Part shown: piece by piece, positions 24,000 to 35,066 of the stretch
Position numbering within the stretch: position 1 is the stretch's first letter
Layout: each line of letters opens with the position of its first letter
Assembly (NCBI GenBank): GCA_032871835.1
Contig: CM065295.1
Span: 68,380,687-68,444,686 of the forward strand
Direction: 5' to 3'
Source: Dipteronia dyeriana
Taxonomy: Eukaryota; Streptophyta; Magnoliopsida; Sapindales; Sapindaceae
DNA length: 64,000 nucleotides
The notes under the pieces: generated by a model
Seen by the model: only the letters and a program-made list of their open reading frames with translations
What the model was told of the DNA's origin: nothing
Databases searched by the model: none
Program-made: the position numbers and the translations under genes

Positions 24000-26590
24000 G
24001 CCCTCCATTCCTTTTACTTAGCTTGTTTTCGAGTGTGTTTTTGTGTATAATGGCTCTATTCTAATTCATTGCAGGCATTCAATGTATTTCGGGCATTGGA
24101 AATACAAAACGAGATTTTCGGGTACGAAACAAGTCAAAGTTCAAGAAATGAAGCCTAGTTCGTGGTCCCATCGTGGGTCCATACTAGTGTAATGCGGTAA
24201 GGACACTCGTAAACTGGCTCTCAGAAGATTGCAAAATGAAAGTGTATAGGTACTGCACGAGTGACTATACCCACGTATTTTCATCTGCGAAGAAGACTTA
24301 TATGGTCCACACTGGTGCACTACCCACGATAAAAGACCTGAAGATTGGAAGAAATTCCCAATACGCAGGTATATACCCGCACATCACCCGCAATCTGAGA
24401 CATAAAGATTGCAAGAAGAAGCCCAATACGTGAGTCTATTCTTACGCACTACCCGCGAACTGAGAGAAAGAGAAGAAGGCTAGAAGCCACTACGTGGGTC
24501 ACTGTGCGGGACCATACCCATGTATATCGAGTAACCCTAACCGTACACTGCACCAGATACGCTGACATCATTTTTTTCAGAATATACCTTCTTTTCTGAA
24601 ATCACACACACACCCTCACAACACTTCTCTCATCTTACATCACTCTTAGATCTAGGACCTCTACATCGCCCATTCAACCTCTACTTCACCAAAACCCAAT
24701 TACCCACTCAAGGAGCTTTGAATTTGCAATATTTAGAAGATAAGAGAATTGAAGAAAGAGGAATCTCAGCACTCCAATGGTTTTTCTTGACTCTTGATTC
24801 TTTACTTTTCCCTTGTATTCATATTATTAGTAACTAAACCGCCTATGTGGAAGATAATGTAATGAATCATGGATTGTAAGCTTTCCATCATATTTTGAGT
24901 ATTTAATCTTATTTAGTTCCATTCATTGTGCTTAATCGTGTTTAATATCTTCTAGAATTAAGTAGACACTCTAACTCTTAATTCATGAATGATGTTGAAC
25001 TTATTTGAGTTTTTGAATTTATAATTGTTATTAGGCACTCCAACTCTTAATCCATTTAGATGCTGAATTTGAGCTTATAATGCATTTGATGCTTCTCTTG
25101 GATTGAGTAGGCATTCCAACTCTCAATTCATATTAGATGTTAAATTGTAATGTCTTCTTGGTTGAGTAGGTGATCGTGCTATAAATGTTCACATTGTGCG
25201 CTCCCTTTACTTGGCTTTTGTTACCGTTTTTAGAGCATATTAGGTGTTTTAATGTTGTAAATAATTGTTTTCAGGTATTCTCAATGCTTCAAGGTCATTT
25301 ATTCCAAAATGGCAATAAGGAGACAAATGGATCAGGTTAGAGTGTTCAAACACTCCTCGGGAGTTCATACATTCTATCTCGTGGGAAAGAACTAATGGAA
25401 AGAAGCAGCGGGAAAGCTACATCAACCCAGCGAGTTCAAATCTTCTCCCCCGCGAGAAATATCCAGCGAAGGGAAAGTCACAGAGAAACTCAAGAAGATC
25501 CCTTGAGTTCAGTCCTTCTGTCTCGCGGGAATGTAGCAAAGGAAAAACTCAAGAAAGATTCCGTGAGTTCAGTCGTTCTGTCTCGCGAGAATAAAGTCGA
25601 AAAAGGAAGCTACATAGGAAGATCTTGTGAGTTTACTTGCCTGTTTCATGGGAATGAAGTCGCAGAAAGAGGTGATTAAGTTGTAGGATTGGTGCTTGTA
25701 ATTGCTTTAAGATGCATGCTTAGGATTATTGTGAATAAGTTTCATGAAAGAATGATTTTAACATTATGGTTGATACTTGAGTGCACATATTCCTTAACAA
25801 TTCATTAACCTAGTTTTAATCGATAATGTGTAGTTGTATTCTTAATTTTTGAGCATTCTTAGCATAACTTAAGTAATTTTCTAGTGTAAGTAACTTTGAT
25901 TTATAAGCTTTCTTTCTAATTAGATTGATTACTCTTTTCTCTGGGGAACAATACCCATACTTGTGCCCACTATTCGAGTTGAACGGCTCGTACACTTGCG
26001 ATGGGTGAAAGACTCGCACGCCCCATTAGTTAGCCATTGTAGTGTAATTTAGAATAGCGACATTTTAGTAGAACTGGTTTGGGTGTGTTAGTATGCACTT
26101 CAACTCTTAGCCCATGTTAGATGTATATTAATGACTTTAACCACATACACTTAAGGTGTTTTTAAACAAGCTCACTTGAATGGAAGTTATGGATTGTGAG
26201 CACTCCAATCCAAGTCATCCTGACTAATAAATCTATCGAGCATAATGAGGACTTTTCTCCACACTCAATTTAGCACTCCAATGGTGGTTGTGATGAGGAT
26301 TAAGTTGTTTTACAACCACACTTGTGGTATATTGGCCTTAAATAGATTGAATCGTTTTAAAAAAGACTGGATCATCCACCGTTCGTGTTTGAATTGCATT
26401 GACTCCCATACCTCTTACCATATCTTATCACTTCACATTCTCATTATCCTAGTTAAATTCTAGCTTTAGATTTAATTATAGTTTTGCCCTTACGGACGAT
26501 AACTCACTTGCCATTGTACTTATTTTGAAACATTGTGAATATATTTAAGGTCTATATAAATTTATTTTTGACATTAGCAATATCACAAAC
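24000..26590 (+). mobile_element. LTR-like non-coding retroelement region (Athila/gypsy type)
   Basis: It starts TGTTACATTTTGGCCC and has the character of Athila-type LTR and leader DNA. There are degenerate units around ccacgtgggtc/cgcactacccgc (24150-24560). Recurring units around cactccaactcttaattcat occur near 24965, 25030, 25110 and 26095. A segment near 25935 reads ggaacaatacccatacttgt and is followed by cgtacacttgcgatgggt, like the end of such LTRs. No gene is present. It may be an insertion into the gypsy element that starts at 21726. Its ends and duplicated target are unresolved. Confidence 0.4.
25320..25670 (+). repeat. Degenerate tandem repeat, about 60-bp unit
   Basis: Four to five units of ctcaagaagatcccttgagt followed by tcagtccttctgtctcgcgg and a gaat/aaagtcg tail. 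They happen to be open in one frame (94 codons, repeating SSVLLSRGN and SSVVLSREN), which is a by-product of the repeat and not a gene. Confidence 0.7.
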
Positions 26591-26599
26591 GACGCGTTG

Positions 26600-27321
26600 T
26601 CAGGAACCAATGCCTAATCCAAGGACAGAGAGTTCAACAGATGGAAGAATAGATAAAGAAAATGGAAAAGCGCCTGTAGAGTAAGAGAAGGATAAAGTGA
26701 AGTATCGAAGGATGAACAAAGACCTCTATGAAGAGATGAAAGCTTCTCTTTCAAGGAAGGTCAGGAAAGTTGTCCCCCACCCAAGTTCAAGATACCAGAG
26801 AATGTGTACTCTGGAGTGATAACCCCTTTAGCCATCTAGAGTTCCCTTTGTACAACAAATGGAAGTTCCAAACGCCTTTAGGAAAGCCATGTGTAGGATG
26901 TTTGCCTTACACCATCACCGACTTTGCCAAAACATGGTTCAGAAAGCTTCCAACGGGGGGATTGTTAACCTGGTTATTCGGGGAGTGAAGCCACCTCCTA
27001 AGGACCCATTCTGCTACAGTAATGTAGCACATGGGTGAGTAGAGTCACTTAAGTCCTACGCAAAGCGCTACCACAAAGAAATGATCCAAACAAGAGTAGT
27101 TGAGGAGAAATAGACACTTATGAATATCTAGAAGAATTTGTGGGTGGGAAAACTGTGGCGATCCATTAGTAAAGACAAGCTAGAGACATACCAAGAAGCA
27201 TACAGCCGGGCTCTAGAACACGTGCAGTTGGATGAGCAGCTCTGCATTAAGATGGAGCACGACGAAGCACGTTTTATCAAACATTTCAAGAAGGACCACC
27301 ACAAGGAAAAGAAAGAGACCC

Positions 27322-27360
<39 letters not shown>

Positions 27361-27860
27361 TGGCCCGAGAGACCCCTAAAACTCCTGACGGACCAGAGAA
27401 AAAGTACAAGTACTGTGACTTTCACGAGGACATGGGGCATAACAATTCAGAGTTTTACAGCAACCGCAATAGGATCGAAGGCATGGAGAGAAGCGGCCTG
27501 CTGATCGTATTTCTCCAACAGGTGAGGGATAGGATCAAGACTGGGAAACAAGTTCAGATAGAGCTATAAGAAGAAGAAGAAAGAAGAAAGAACCAATGCA
27601 AGGATCTGATGGAGCAAGTCAAGATCATAAACACCATCAGCGGGGCCCAACCCTCTGGAACGTCAAACAATTCAAGGAAGAATCAAGCTAGAAAGGTGCC
27701 CAAATACTCTGCATGAGGGTAGGTGATGAGGGTCATCAGAGAGACTATAGAAGGCCCTTCCTTCAGCCATATCATATTCATCGAGGAAGATGTCCTTAAC
27801 ACAGTCCAGCCTAATGACGACCCGATGGTGGTCACTGTCCATATCACAAACTGCACTGTC
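26600..27860 (+). pseudogene. Tat-type gypsy gag and start of protease, decayed
   Basis: Gag core motifs of Ty3/gypsy elements are visible across several frames: PKFK, NPFSHLE, TITDFAKTWFRKLPTG, then WRSISKDKLETYQEAYSRAL. A CX2H-like KYKYCDFHEDMGHNNSEFY follows a poly-Pro run. After about 100 codons the text SHIIFIEEDVLNTVQPNDD and PMVVTVHITNC matches the region just before the aspartic protease active site. The element stops at 27860, before the LVDNGSS-type active site. Against copy B this copy has several extra 1-2 base indels (26817, 26843, 26901, 26957, 27008) that break gag further. Confidence 0.8.
27323..27357. repeat. Poly-C run, 35 C, inside gag remnant
   Basis: 35 consecutive C, read as poly-proline, between gag and its zinc-binding tail. 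Copy B has 36 (63329-63364). Plant gypsy gags do not normally carry such a run, so it is a secondary expansion. Confidence 0.95.
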
Positions 27861-28127
27861 TGGACTTTTTCAAATAAAATATAAGGACATTTTTGTACTT
27901 TTCTCCACCCTAAGGCTTAGTTAATAGTTAATTGAGATGAAATCAACGATTGACGAGAGGTCGGATGCAATTAAGGTTATTAGTTAATAATTAATATTAA
28001 GCCTTTATGAAAAACTTCAGATATGTTGTGTTTCTTATATGAATGTATTTATTTATATATAAAGATAGATGATATAAAGATGGTGTTTTTGATTGTTGTT
28101 GTTTGAAGAAGAAACAGAAGAAAAAAA

Positions 28128-29067
28128 ATGGGGAGAGGTAGGGTTAAGTTGAAGTGGATAGAGAACAAGATCAACAGGCAAGTGACCTTTGCAAAGAGAG
28201 GAATGGGCTTTAAAGAAAGCATATGAGCTCTCAGTTCTTTGTGATGCTAAGGTTGCTCTCATCATCTTCTCTAATAGAGGAAAGCTGTACGAGTTTTGCA
28301 GTAGCTCAAGCATGCTCAAAACTCTGAAGAGGTCCATAAGTGCAACGAAGGAGCTCCAGAACCAAATGTGTTTGCAAGGAAGCCCCTGGTAGAGCTAAGT
28401 AACCAACATGAATATATGAAACTTAAAGCGCGATATGAATCATTGCAAAGATCCCAAAGAGATCTCCTCGGAGAGGAACTTGGTCCTCTGAGCAGCAATG
28501 AGCTTGAGTCCCTTGAAAGGTAGCTTGATATGTCATTGAAGCAAATCAGATCAACAAGGACCCAGTACATGCTGGTTCAACTCACTGATCGTCAACAAAA
28601 GGAACACTTGCTTAGTGAAGCAAATAAGACATTGAAACAAGGTTGATGGAAGGATACAAAGTAAGGTCACTCCAGTTGAATCCAACTGAAGAAGATGTCA
28701 GCTATGGCCGCCAACCACCTCAACCTTACGGTGATTCCTTCTTCCATCAACTGGATTGTGAGCCCACTTTGCAAATCGGATATCAGATTGATCAGATAGC
28801 AGTTCCTGTTTCAGCCATGGGCCCAAGTGTGAACAATTACATGCCAGGTTGGTTACGATAATGATGATAATAATAAGAGAGCAAGAGCACAACATGCATA
28901 AGCTCAGCAATGGAAGCAGGCATTTCCAGTTCATAAGATGATGATAAGTAGCAAATTTTTTGTCTTTGTAATTATCTTATTTGGTGAAAAATACTGAGAA
29001 CTACTACCTTGTTGCTGTTGTTATGTTATTTAATGACCGCAAACTCAGAGAAACTGAAAAAAAAAAA
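28128..29067 (+). pseudogene. SEPALLATA3/AGL9-like MADS-box processed pseudogene
   Basis: The sequence runs through a complete MIKC MADS-box cDNA with no introns. MADS domain: [43 protein letters not shown] and K domains: [46 protein letters not shown]3-clade C-terminus: GRQPPQP, CEPTLQIGYQ, GPSVNNYMPGWL. The 734-base span matches the usual SEP3 coding length, while genomic SEP genes have about seven introns. It is broken by a net 2-base loss near 28200, 1-base losses near 28336 and 28642, and TAG at 28521-28523 where the family has Gln. A 3'UTR-like tail ends in A11 (29057-29067), consistent with retroposition. No target-site duplication was found. Not functional as a MADS protein. Confidence 0.9.
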
Positions 29068-29671
29068 CAAATTGCAATTAAACCTATAAACCATGTGCTT
29101 GACAACATTTTTTTAGGGTCATTTATAAAATTTTCCTATAATAATACTGCACTTTCCAATTTTTTTTAAATAATAATAATAATACTGCATTTTCCAACTA
29201 TCATCCCAACATATTCATTCCAACTAATGTAACAATTTAATTAATGTTGCCACATTACTTGCATAACAAAATAAACTAAATATATGACTATTAATTTAGT
29301 TGTCATATCATTTGGAATGAAAATATTGAGATAGTAGTTCAAAAGTATTACTGGCTGTCGAAACAGTGTAGATAATAAGCACAAACATATTATCTTTCTA
29401 ATATCATCTCATCCCATAATGTAATGAACAATTAAAAAATGACCACATACACAGAGTTCATCCCTCATCGGTTTGGAACACTACCAATTAAAATATTAAA
29501 ATACTTAAACCAAAAAGTAAAATATGAGAGCAAATCCTTTAAACAAAAACTAAAATTGATCCACAAAGTCCACAACGTAATGTTAACACGCTAGTTTCAA
29601 AAATAGACCGAAAACACAGAGAGCTAGTTCGATAGAAAATTAGCTCAATATAGCAGCCCTTACAACATTCC
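29068..29671. other. AT-rich spacer 3' of TOM5
   Basis: No gene recognised. The part next to 29671 would be the 3' untranslated region of TOM5 on the minus strand. Confidence 0.4.
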
Positions 29672-31154
29672 TCAAATTGCCATTAGATCGCCATAATTGC
29701 GCATCAGAAAAATTGATCCTCCGAATAGGCCAGCAGCACGCAACAGTTTCTACAAGAAATGGGAAAACCATGAAACTGCAACTCACACGGAATCAAATGA
29801 ATTTTTTATCTACTTGAAATCTAATTAAAACAATATTTTGTATATAAATTCACTTCATCTGATGAAAACTACTAAAGTTCCTATTAATCAGGAAGAAGAA
29901 GCAGCAATTGCAATAACATTAAGCAACAGGAACTTTCACATCAAGCACTAAATTTAATCAGAGGTCCAGAGCTATGATCACTGATGGTCAACAAGGCATG
30001 CTAATTTACAAAATAGGACAATCATGAGCAAATGCAGAAGACAAAATGCATTGGCAGAGATTTATTCCCAATATCACATTCTAGATCCCCATTTCTCATT
30101 CCTAATTCACATAAATCCTGAACAGCCAACATCCTTATCTTGAAATCTAAGCTTCAACCAGGTATTTGAAGAGGAGACAGTTGTTCAGACTTAAGGTTAT
30201 CGGGAAAACTGGAACTGGGTCAGTCATGTGTAATGGAACAGGGTTTAAACTTATCCTTTTGATAACAATTTTTCCGTAAGCTTATAACCAGTTTCTCAAC
30301 ATCCAGTATCAGATTTTTAAACAATCAGAAGAAGTTGAAGAACCTGATAAGTGAACAAGTATCATATGTAACTCCAGTATTATAAAAATCAGTCCCGATT
30401 ATGGCCAAATCAGCCAGCCTAGGCGGGCCAAACGTGTCCAAGGCAGTGTTGACCGCCTAAAGTTATTTTTTTTTTCTTTTTTCATATATACAACCCAAAA
30501 CGACATTGCTTAGGGGTTTATTAAAAACCGACCCCAAAACAACATCGTTTTCGGAGTTGGTTTAAGAAACCCTAAACTTTCTTCTTCTCCTCCGTTCTCT
30601 CACCTCCGGCCTCCACCGAGGAATTGCCTAGGCACTAAGCGCCGGGCCACCGCTCAACTAGCACCTTTTACAACATAGTGTAACTCCACTACATAAGTAA
30701 TCGGAAAGGAAATACAATAATTTAAAATTCAGCTACTGAAATTAACAATTAACAATTATAATGTTGATTTCATTACTTGTTACCTAATTAACTTCCAAAA
30801 GTATTCCCTTAGTATCAAAACCTATGACCTCGGTATACATAATTGCACAAAGCAAAAAAAATATCCACATTGAAACATACAACTCCCAAAATAGTCAATT
30901 AAAAAGCTCCTCTTCTATCGAATAACAAAACAGATATATAACACTTATGCTGTTGAACCAGAGCAATAATGTAATTCTAGAAACAATTCAAATATAACGA
31001 CAATAATGACTATAATACCACAAACAAAACGAAAAATCTGTTAACGCGAAAGAGAGAGAGATGAGACCATGTTGGGCGCCCACTTCTCTTCGTCGTAAAC
31101 CTGAGAGCGGAAGAAGGATTTCAAATTGTCAAGTGAAATTTTGGAGTCTGCCAT
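29672..31154 (-). CDS. TOM5: TOM5, mitochondrial outer-membrane import receptor subunit
   Basis: Two exons encode 54 residues, the usual length of plant TOM5. Exon 1 (31154-31068, 29 codons) reads MADSKISLDNLKSFFRSQVY and continues DEEKWAPNM, ending in phase 0 at ATG|GTCTCA. Exon 2 (29749-29672) follows a good acceptor (tttcttgtag) and reads KLLRAAGLFGGSIFLM, then RNYGDLMAI and TGA. The first part is the acidic cytosolic segment. The hydrophobic stretch LLRAAGLFGGSIFLM is the single tail-anchor membrane span. TOM5 is a small subunit of the TOM complex that moves precursor proteins from receptors to the import channel. The intron is 1318 bases and holds repeat debris. A telo-box (AAACCCTAA) lies about 90 bases upstream. 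No frame damage, so I take it to be functional. Confidence 0.93.
30400..30670. repeat. Repeat debris in the TOM5 intron
   Basis: Two GC-rich ends (gccagcctaggcgggccaaa at about 30412 and ttgcctaggcactaagcgcc at about 30624) flank a T-rich and CT-rich middle. The shared cctaggc core suggests a small mobile-element remnant. Class not determined. Confidence 0.35.
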
Positions 31155-31239
31155 TGTTATGACTTATGCCCTGAGCGCTGAGAGAGAATTCAATTTCGAT
31201 GCAGCTGAGTGAGGATTTTTGCTTTCGCTTTCGCAGGGG

Positions 31240-31248
31240 TTAGGGTTT
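31240..31248 (-). promoter_or_regulatory. Telo-box upstream of TOM5
   Basis: AAACCCTAA on the minus strand, about 90 bases before the TOM5 ATG. Telo-boxes are common near the start of plant genes for translation and organelle biogenesis. Role here inferred. Confidence 0.4.
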
Positions 31249-31589
31249 TTATTACCCGTCATCATTCAAGTTACCAAAATACCCTTTTTTTACGCCCGCT
31301 TTTGAGTGCAAATATGTAACTACACTTCTTAATTTGTCTTGAGGGCAAATATGTAAAATCACTTATGATATTATAATATATTTTTTCTTTAACTACTACT
31401 ATAAATTCGATATTCTAGATTTCAAAATTTTTGATAGGATAGTTTTTCATATAAAATAATAAAATATATTTATAAACAAAAAATGAAATATACTTGTAAG
31501 TTGTAACTTAAGTTAGAATCTTTTTTAAACAAAAACACTAGAACTTTTTTTTTCTAATTTTGTGAATATTTAATAGTTTAAAACTTGTT

Positions 31590-31915
31590 GACGTCATTTT
31601 TAAAAAATCTAGTCGATAGTGACACATATGCAAACCGGCGTGTGAAGCCTCTGATGAAATGAGATCATGTGTGCCTTTCTAGTATGTGTTGTAAGTTGGT
31701 GATTAGATAAAGAATATAAGATAAGTGTAGAAAGAGTAAAGATACAAGTATTTTTACTTGGAAACCATTAACACAGGGAAAAACCACGGTCTTTGTGACA
31801 ATAGAAAAAGATTCTTCACTATGTAATAGATGATTATAGTTACAAGTGATGAATTGCTTGTGTGTTGGTTATTCTGATTCTTTCTACTTCTACTTGATAC
31901 ATGTGTTTATATAGG
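31590..31915 (-). mobile_element. LTR fragment, same family as 15915-16240
   Basis: Reverse-complement relative of the fragment at 15915-16240, here without the MITE insertion. On the minus strand it has ctatataaacacatgtatca at its start, a TATA-box-like promoter, and it ends near the gacgtcattt block. No coding region is attached. It lies about 430 bases upstream of TOM5. Confidence 0.6.
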
Positions 31916-31933
31916 GGTTAGGGTACTGCCCTA

Positions 31934-32130
31934 GCCCTTGGGGTGCGTTTGGTACGAAATGGACAGGACAAGGTGGAACTGAACTGCACAGGATAGGACA
32001 GAACATGTTGTTCTATGTTATGTTTAGAAGGCCTGGACAGAACTATAAACAGTATTGTTATCGTTTGGTATGGCGTGGAACAGAACGGAACAAGAGATTC
32101 AAATGACCAGAGTACCCCTCTTATATATAT
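31934..32130. mobile_element. Possible TIR-element end, cut by the gap
   Basis: Begins ggggtgcgtttggtacg, like the ends of many plant non-autonomous DNA transposons, and continues with repeated ggaacagaacgg/ggacaggaca motifs. The far end is lost in the N gap, so neither inverted repeat nor target duplication can be checked. Confidence 0.3.
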
Positions 32131-32230
32131 NNNNNNNNNNNNNNNNNNNNNNNNNNNNNNNNNNNNNNNNNNNNNNNNNNNNNNNNNNNNNNNNNNNNNN
32201 NNNNNNNNNNNNNNNNNNNNNNNNNNNNNN
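32131..32230. other. Assembly gap, 100 N
   Basis: Exactly 100 N, a placeholder length often used for unknown gap size. The left contig stops in a TA run (ttatatatat), a common place for assembly to fail. The right contig begins inside the untranslated leader of a copia element about 60 bases before its gag ATG, so the 5' LTR of that element is missing here. Confidence 0.97.
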
Positions 32231-32292
32231 CAAAGCACTCATACTTGTTTTAAATAAATGACTGAATTAATGTTTTATTTATTTCAGCAATT

Positions 32293-33126
32293 ATGTCTTC
32301 TGTATTATTTCAAATTCTTGGAAATGGAAAATTGACTGGTGATAACTACACTAAGTGGAAACTTAACATTAATGCAATATTGGTCACCAAAGACCTCAAA
32401 TTTGTGCTTACATAGGAATGTCCTCCAGCGCCTGCTGCCCATGCCACACGAACTGTTCGTGAGGCATACGAGTGATGGGTCTCATCTAATGAGAAGGCCC
32501 GAACATATCTGTTGGCTTTTATGACAGACGTGCTTGTCACAAAACATGAAGCAATGACTTTAGCATTCTAAATCATGGAGTCATTACAAGCTATGTTCGG
32601 GCAGCCCTCAGAGCAAAAGCGTCACGAAGCCATTCGTTCTGCTATGCTCGCTCAGATGAAGGAAGGAACGTCAGTTCGAGAACATATCTTGAGCATGATG
32701 TCCTACTTCAACACGGCAGAAGTCAATGGCGGGACCATTGACGAATCCAGTCAAGTGAGCATCATACTGACGACTCTTTCGAAGAGTTTCGATCAGTTTA
32801 AGAGCAACTACGGGATGAACAAGTTAAAGTTTAGTCTTACACAGTTGCTCAATGAGCTCACTACCTTTAAGTCATTGACTAAAGACAGTAAGGGAAAGAC
32901 CGGTGAGGCAAATGTTGTCGAACCATCTTCCGCCTCAAATACTAAAAAGAGGAAGAGGTTTGTTGGAAAGGTGAAAGGTAAACCCAAACCCAAGAAAGCC
33001 CAAAGCAAAAAGAAGGGCGCCTCCACCGACCAAGGTAAAGGAAAATGTTTCCATTGTGACAAGGTCGGGCACTGGAAGGGGAACTATCCTCAATATCTGG
33101 AGGAGGCAACCAAGAAGAAGAAATGA
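32293..33126 (+). pseudogene. Copia gag
   Basis: Starts MSSVLFQILGNGKLTGDNYT and continues through the copia gag fold (LQAMFGQPSEQKRHEAIRS, SMMSYFNTAEVNGG) to a basic tail and a zinc knuckle, CFHCDKVGHWKGNYP. Three in-frame stops break the first third (TAG 32413, TGA 32473, TAA 32569). The remaining 183 codons are open. The fourth zinc ligand, a Cys in the family, is Tyr here (codon 33085-33087), so the knuckle would not bind zinc normally. A 1-base frameshift near 33120 separates gag from protease. Confidence 0.88.
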
Positions 33127-34450
33127 AAGGTAAATATGATTTACTTGTTCTTGAATCTTGTTTAGTGGAAGATGATTCTTCAACCTAGATAGTTGATTCA
33201 GGGGCCACTAACCATGTCTGTTCTTCTTTGAGTGGACTGATTCTTGGACACAGCTAGAGGATAGAGTCTTCTCAATGCGTGTGGGGTCGGGGGATGTCGT
33301 ATCTGTAAAAGCAGTGGGAGCTATAAGATTGCAATTTTGTAATAATAATAGTTTATTATTATTGAATAATGTTTTTTATATTCCTGGATTTATATGGAAT
33401 TTGATTTTCGTTTCTAAATTGTTAGAACAATCGTATTCTGTTTCTTTGATAATAAGTCTGTTATTATTGGAAAGAATGGTCTGAATATTTGTTCAGGAAT
33501 TAATGAAAATAATTGGTATGTGTTAAGATCGTTAATACATACTACACTGCTCAACACTGAAATGTTTAAGGTTGAAAAACCAAAAACTAAACGACATAAG
33601 ATTTCTCCAGATAATGACACGTATCTCTAGCATATAAGGCTTGGTCATATCAACCTTGACCGGATAGACAGACTAGTAAAAAGAGGGCCTTTAAGTGAGT
33701 TAAAGGTTGACACGGTACCTGTCTGCGAATCTTGTCTGGAAGGTAAGATGACTAAGAGACCTTTTACTGGAAAATAGCTTAGAGCTAAAGAACCGCTAGA
33801 GCTTATACATACAGACATTTGCGGATCGATAAATGTTAAAACTAGGGGTGGTTATGAGTATTATGTCACCTTTATAGATGACTACTCAAGATACGGATAC
33901 TTCTACCTGATGCACGAAAGTAGGAAACATTTGAAAAGTTTAAAGAATTCCAAGCTGAAGTTGAGAATCAATTAGGTAGGACTATCAAGTCACTACAATT
34001 GGATCGTAGAGGTGAGTACCTTAACCAAGAGTTTGAAGACTTCATGGTGGAGCATGGGATAGTTTCCCAACTCACAGCTCCCGGTACACCTCAGCAAAAT
34101 GATGTAGCGGAGAGGAGAAATAGAAACCTAATGGAAATGGTGAGATCTATGATTAGTTTCTCATCATTACCAAATTCCTTCTGGGGATATGCGTTACAAA
34201 CAGCGACATACATTTTGAATGTGGTGCCATCCAAATATGTTCCTACGACTCCACTAGAGTTGTGGAATGGTCGTAAAGCTAGTTTGTGACATTTCCGCAT
34301 ATGAGGGTGTCCAGCACACGTGCTAAAGAACATAAGTGGAAAGCTAGACTCCAAGTCTTTGGTCTGTCTGTTTGTAGGATACTCTAAGGAGACCAGAGGT
34401 GGACATATATAATCCCGAAGATAACAAAGTATTTGTATCGACAAATGCAA
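33127..34450 (+). pseudogene. Copia protease and integrase
   Basis: The protease active site IVDSGATNHVC is present (Asp codon 33195-33197) but is preceded by a TAG where the family has Trp. The pre-integrase finger reads HIRLGHI...CESCLEGK. The integrase catalytic triad can be placed as HTDICG (Asp 33814), LDRRGEY (Asp 34002) and NDVAERRNR (Glu about 34106). Stops (near 33626 and 33775) and a frameshift near 33925 break the frame. The last part covers [14 protein letters not shown] and [12 protein letters not shown]. Inactive. Confidence 0.87.
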
Positions 34451-35066
34451 CGTTTCTTGAGGACAGTTATATTAGTGACCATAAACCTCGTTCTAAGATT
34501 GTATTGAATGAGTTGGAGCCTGGTGAGACTAGTGCTTCTTTAACAAGAGTTGTTGATCCACAAACATCTGAGAGTCAGATGGTTCCTGATCAGAATACAC
34601 TACCATCTAGATGTGGTGAGAGGGTTATGAGATAACCTGAACGCTATTTAGGTATATGTGAGGGACAAGGTGCTGTCTTTGCTGATAGTGTTGATGATCC
34701 ATTGACATTTAAGAATGCAATTGAAGATCCCGATGAAGAGGAATGACTTAAAGCCATGAATCTCGAGATGGAGTCCATATACTCTAACTCAGTCTGGATC
34801 TTGTAGACTTACCGGATGCGGTAAAACCTATAGGGTGTAAGTGGATCTACAAGAGAAAAAGAGGAGTAGATGGGAAGGTAGAGACCTTCAATGCAAGGCT
34901 AGTGGCCAAAAGTTATACCTAGAAAGAGGGGGTCGATTATGAATAGACCTTCTCACCAATAGCCATGTTTAAGTCTATTAGGATTCTCTTATCCATTGCT
35001 GCCTATTTTGATTATGAAATTTGACAAATGGATGTCAAGATTGCATTCTTACATGGCAATCTTGAT

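Larger units (their letters stand above)
1..27993 (+). repeat. Copy A of a 28-kb direct duplication
   Basis: The whole stretch recurs at 35991-64000 in the same order and orientation. The offset starts at 35990 and moves to 36016, 36019, 36020, 35999, 36003 and 36007. Each step falls at a C run, TA run, A run, G run or isolated 1-base indel. Substitutions are very rare, for example G/T at about 18683 and 21681. The copy is truncated at its left by the window edge, so its true left end is unseen. It lies in the contig that ends at 32130. Confidence 0.98.

Noticed and set aside
25395..25679. 94-codon repetitive ORF (SSVLLSRGN units)
   Set aside because: It arises from a 60-base tandem repeat in LTR-like DNA. 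Copy B shifts frame within it through compensating indels without ending the frame, which shows no coding constraint.
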